Below are positions 42,352-44,286 of a stretch of DNA of 44,286 nt, piece by piece (position 1 is the first letter of the stretch; every line of letters starts with the position of its first letter). The DNA is from Pseudomonadota bacterium. GTDB taxonomy: Bacteria; Myxococcota_A; Bradymonadia; UBA4248. The stretch covers positions 1 to 44,286 of the forward strand of contig JAFOHE010000055.1 in the NCBI GenBank assembly GCA_017421975.1. The letters are read 5' to 3'. The translations under genes were made by a program, and so were the position numbers. Under the pieces are notes generated by a model. It was not told where the DNA came from and did no database searches. It saw only the letters and a list, made by a program, of their open reading frames with translations.

Positions 42352-43695
42352 TCATTCACAATTCGTGCCCATGGCATTACATCCATTTTCACAGGCGCGT
42401 GTTCCGGAACTGATATAATAGTACTGACCATCTGCACTTTCGGTACAGATACTTAAAGAGAGTTTGCCTGATGACGCGTTGCACCGGACGATGATTTCTT
42501 CGCCTGGGGTCGTACATTTGTCTGCTTCTTCGTAACATGACGCTTTGCCATTGATGACGGCACATGTCGCGGGGGTAGATTGGTTCTCACAGTAGGTATG
42601 TTTGATTTTTTTGCCAACACACGTTAGCGCAACGTTATCTTCACAGCGTGAAGTAAAGGTTTTGGATTCGCAGGCTTCTGCGGGAATACACTCACCTGTT
42701 TCGGAGCATGAACCATAGCCGTTATCACATTTATCCGATTGGGTTAAAACGAGTTGCTTTTGACCACTTGCATTTGCCTGGCATGTATAGGTGTCGATAT
42801 AGGTTGTGCTGCCATTTTGAAGTCGGCATTGTGTAACGGTTTCATTGAGGTCTTGACAGGCAACTGGCGCACAGGCGCTTTTATCTTCATTACAACCATC
42901 TAAACACGCTCGAGAACCTTCAGATATATAATATAATTTGCCGTTTTCTGCTTTGTGACAAATTTTATAATGCTCTTTATTGGTATTTGTTGAGCAAGAG
43001 GTTACTTTTTCCTCACCTTCTTTATTACAAATTTCTTTTTCTGAAATACATTTAGCATTACCATCAATGACTGTGCAGACATTTGGTGTTGTATATGCGC
43101 TGCAGTCTGCAATTTTTTGACGATTTGCATTACATGTAATCAGGTGATTGCCATCACAGTGTTTGCCGTCTGTTTCACAATAAACGGGTTTGTCACATGT
43201 ACCTTCAGCATTACAAACACCATATCCACCATAACATGGCGTGCTGTCACTTCGGCGATAATATAAATCGCCTTCTCGTGTTTTTTCACAGGTATATTCT
43301 CGAATATATGTAGATCCAGAAGAAGGTGTTTTTTCACATTGAGTGATCGTTTCTCCCTCTTGTGAACATTGGTTCGCTTTGTCAACACAGGTTATGGCTG
43401 AGATAGATGATGTAGCATCGCAATCGTCGTCTTCGTCATTACATTCTTCCAGGCTCTGCTTTTTATCAAATGTAACACAGGTTTTGTTACTATCTGATGA
43501 ATGACATTCGGATAATTGTATGATGCCGTCTGGGTTGCAATAAAGTACGTCACCGTCCACACATGTCACCGTAAATGTTTTGATATCACAAGGTTTTCCA
43601 ATTTGGTTCTCAATTTTTGATGCACTGGAGTCTTCGCAGGCGTCTAGGGCTAATGATGCTATGATACAGAAAATACTGGCGAATGTTTTTTTCAT
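42352..43695 (-). CDS. Cys-rich repeat lipoprotein of unknown function
   Basis: 447 residues. Signal peptide with lipobox LDAC (Cys20). The mature protein is built from Cys-rich modules that repeat internally: xxCxVIxGxAxC (CTVIDGNAKC; CAVINGKASC) followed by GEExxxxC, then YYISxGxRACxxGCN (YYISEGSRACLDGCN; YYISSGTRACENGCN). Two full modules cover about 220-330 and 370-447; related pieces lie nearer the N-terminus. Start at 43695 with TTGGAG upstream; a longer frame to 43923 has no signal peptide and runs through the promoter. Function unknown; surface exposure is likely. Confidence 0.8.
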   Translation of the reverse strand: MKKTFASIFCIIASLALDACEDSSASKIENQIGKPCDIKTFTVTCVDGDVLYCNPDGIIQLSECHSSDSNKTCVTFDKKQSLEECNDEDDDCDATSSISAITCVDKANQCSQEGETITQCEKTPSSGSTYIREYTCEKTREGDLYYRRSDSTPCYGGYGVCNAEGTCDKPVYCETDGKHCDGNHLITCNANRQKIADCSAYTTPNVCTVIDGNAKCISEKEICNKEGEEKVTSCSTNTNKEHYKICHKAENGKLYYISEGSRACLDGCNEDKSACAPVACQDLNETVTQCRLQNGSTTYIDTYTCQANASGQKQLVLTQSDKCDNGYGSCSETGECIPAEACESKTFTSRCEDNVALTCVGKKIKHTYCENQSTPATCAVINGKASCYEEADKCTTPGEEIIVRCNASSGKLSLSICTESADGQYYYISSGTRACENGCNAMGTNCE

Positions 43696-43704
43696 GGTTT
43701 CTCC

Positions 43705-43792
43705 AACAATTGACTTCAACGATAAAACACAATGCTTCCGATAATCATCGGATTTTATCTTATAACATAAGAACGTTGAAGGATCAATTGTT
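43705..43792 (-). promoter_or_regulatory. Promoter inside nested inverted repeats
   Basis: Minus-strand promoter: TTGATC (43782-43787), 17 bp, TATAAG (43759-43764). It is enclosed by long inverted arms AACAATTGACTTCAACG (43705-43721) and CGTTGAAGGATCAATTGTT (43774-43792), equal except for two extra bases. Inside lie GATAAAA/TTTTATC and CCGAT-AATC-ATCGG (43738-43751). The -35 box is within the right arm and the left arm reaches the ribosome site. Confidence 0.6.
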
Positions 43793-43923
43793 TCATGGAT
43801 GCGACGTCGCTTATACACGTACCCGCCATCCGCTATAAGTTTCAGGATTGACCAGAATATCAATGGATGTAAGTGTTTTCTTGCGATTTGGCTATCGCTT
43901 TTTAAGCACGTGGGAGATGGCAA

Positions 43924-44286
43924 GCGTCATGAGCGGTTCAAGAAGTGCATTATCGCCCAATACGAACAAGGTGCGGTGCCATTTTTTGCCGCACGCTTCG
44001 CGCCTCAGATGTGCTGTTTTGTGATCTGAGCAGTATTTATGAGACGATACATGTTTAGGTTGAAGCAGGAAAATACCACATTTTATAATTGCGCATAGTT
44101 CATGGCATCTTCATTGTCACGCACACATGTAGTATAAACATCAGCAACCTGAATTCTCGATAATAGTGACGATAACTTTCAGACAGCAATGCCCAAAATA
44201 GTTGTTTTCTTTGGTTTTCGTTGATAACTAATCATCATGTTTATATTGTTTACGTATGTTTTAAACATGACGAGGTTTGATGTATC
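43924..44286. other. 363 bp without a recognisable gene
   Basis: A+T-rich towards the end. The only structure seen is GTGCGG...CCGCAC (43971-43976, 43989-43994) over a T-rich loop. No frame has a ribosome site or family likeness. Confidence 0.4.

Noticed and set aside
1..44286. tRNA, rRNA or known riboswitch genes
   Set aside because: Looked for conserved T-loops, anticodon-arm layouts and familiar riboswitch cores in the gaps; none convincing by eye. A covariance-model scan would be needed to exclude weak cases.

Overview
The window reads as a chromosomal segment of a Gram-negative, moderate-GC bacterium. The many lipoproteins with Cys-rich modules or thrombospondin-type-3 Ca-binding repeats, the outer-membrane LamB-like porin and the delta-proteobacterial style str-S10-spc-alpha gene order suggest a Myxococcota/Bradymonadales-like lineage. 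That placement is inference from gene style; no 16S gene is present. I found no rRNA, tRNA or CRISPR array.

Layout. 1-4.2 kb: a REP-associated tyrosine transposase (RAYT) abutting an array of GTTCCATGGAAC palindromes, a large Ca-binding/VWA lipoprotein, and a second array of the same palindrome. 4.2-9.6 kb: pyrG (minus strand), a secreted protein of unknown function, a 42-bp hairpin repeat array, an MscS-type channel, hpf and a divergent peptide deformylase. 9.9-26.5 kb: a nearly continuous ribosomal cluster, rpsL-rpsG-fusA-rpsJ-rplD-rplW-rplB-rpsS-rplV-rpsC // rplP-rpmC-rpsQ-rplN-rplX-rplE-rpsZ-rpsH-rplF-rplR-rpsE-rpmD-rplO-secY-adk-rpmJ-rpsM-rpsK-rpoA-rplQ, opened by a perfect consensus promoter and closed by a strong terminator. 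It lacks tuf, rplC (L3), infA/map and rpsD (S4) at their usual places, and has an unusual structured leader before rplP. 26.7-27.7 kb: a lipoprotein of the endonuclease/exonuclease/phosphatase fold (minus strand). 28.5-37.9 kb: a starch-use locus with a lipoprotein alpha-amylase, a lipoprotein isoamylase/debranching enzyme, a LamB-like porin, and a third amylase whose lipoprotein N-terminus and GH13-CBM20 body lie in different frames joined at an A10 run. 38-44 kb: a REP array, two exported proteins of unknown function, and a Cys-rich repeat lipoprotein (minus strand).

Two layers stand out. First, at least six intergenic copies (A-F) of a roughly 80-120 bp element keep conserved outer arms and a bulged core (GCGGCGTAT/ATAGCCGC) while the inner stem differs in every copy and stays self-complementary. 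Two further elements near 42 kb (G, H) share the core, and one carries the REP palindrome as its inner stem. Second, the third amylase looks like a lipoprotein-amylase fusion expressed by slippage at A10, or else a gene broken there.

In the starch locus the predicted working order is: surface- or periplasm-anchored amylases and the debranching enzyme cut starch, and maltodextrins pass the LamB-like porin. No inner-membrane transporter or regulator is in view.
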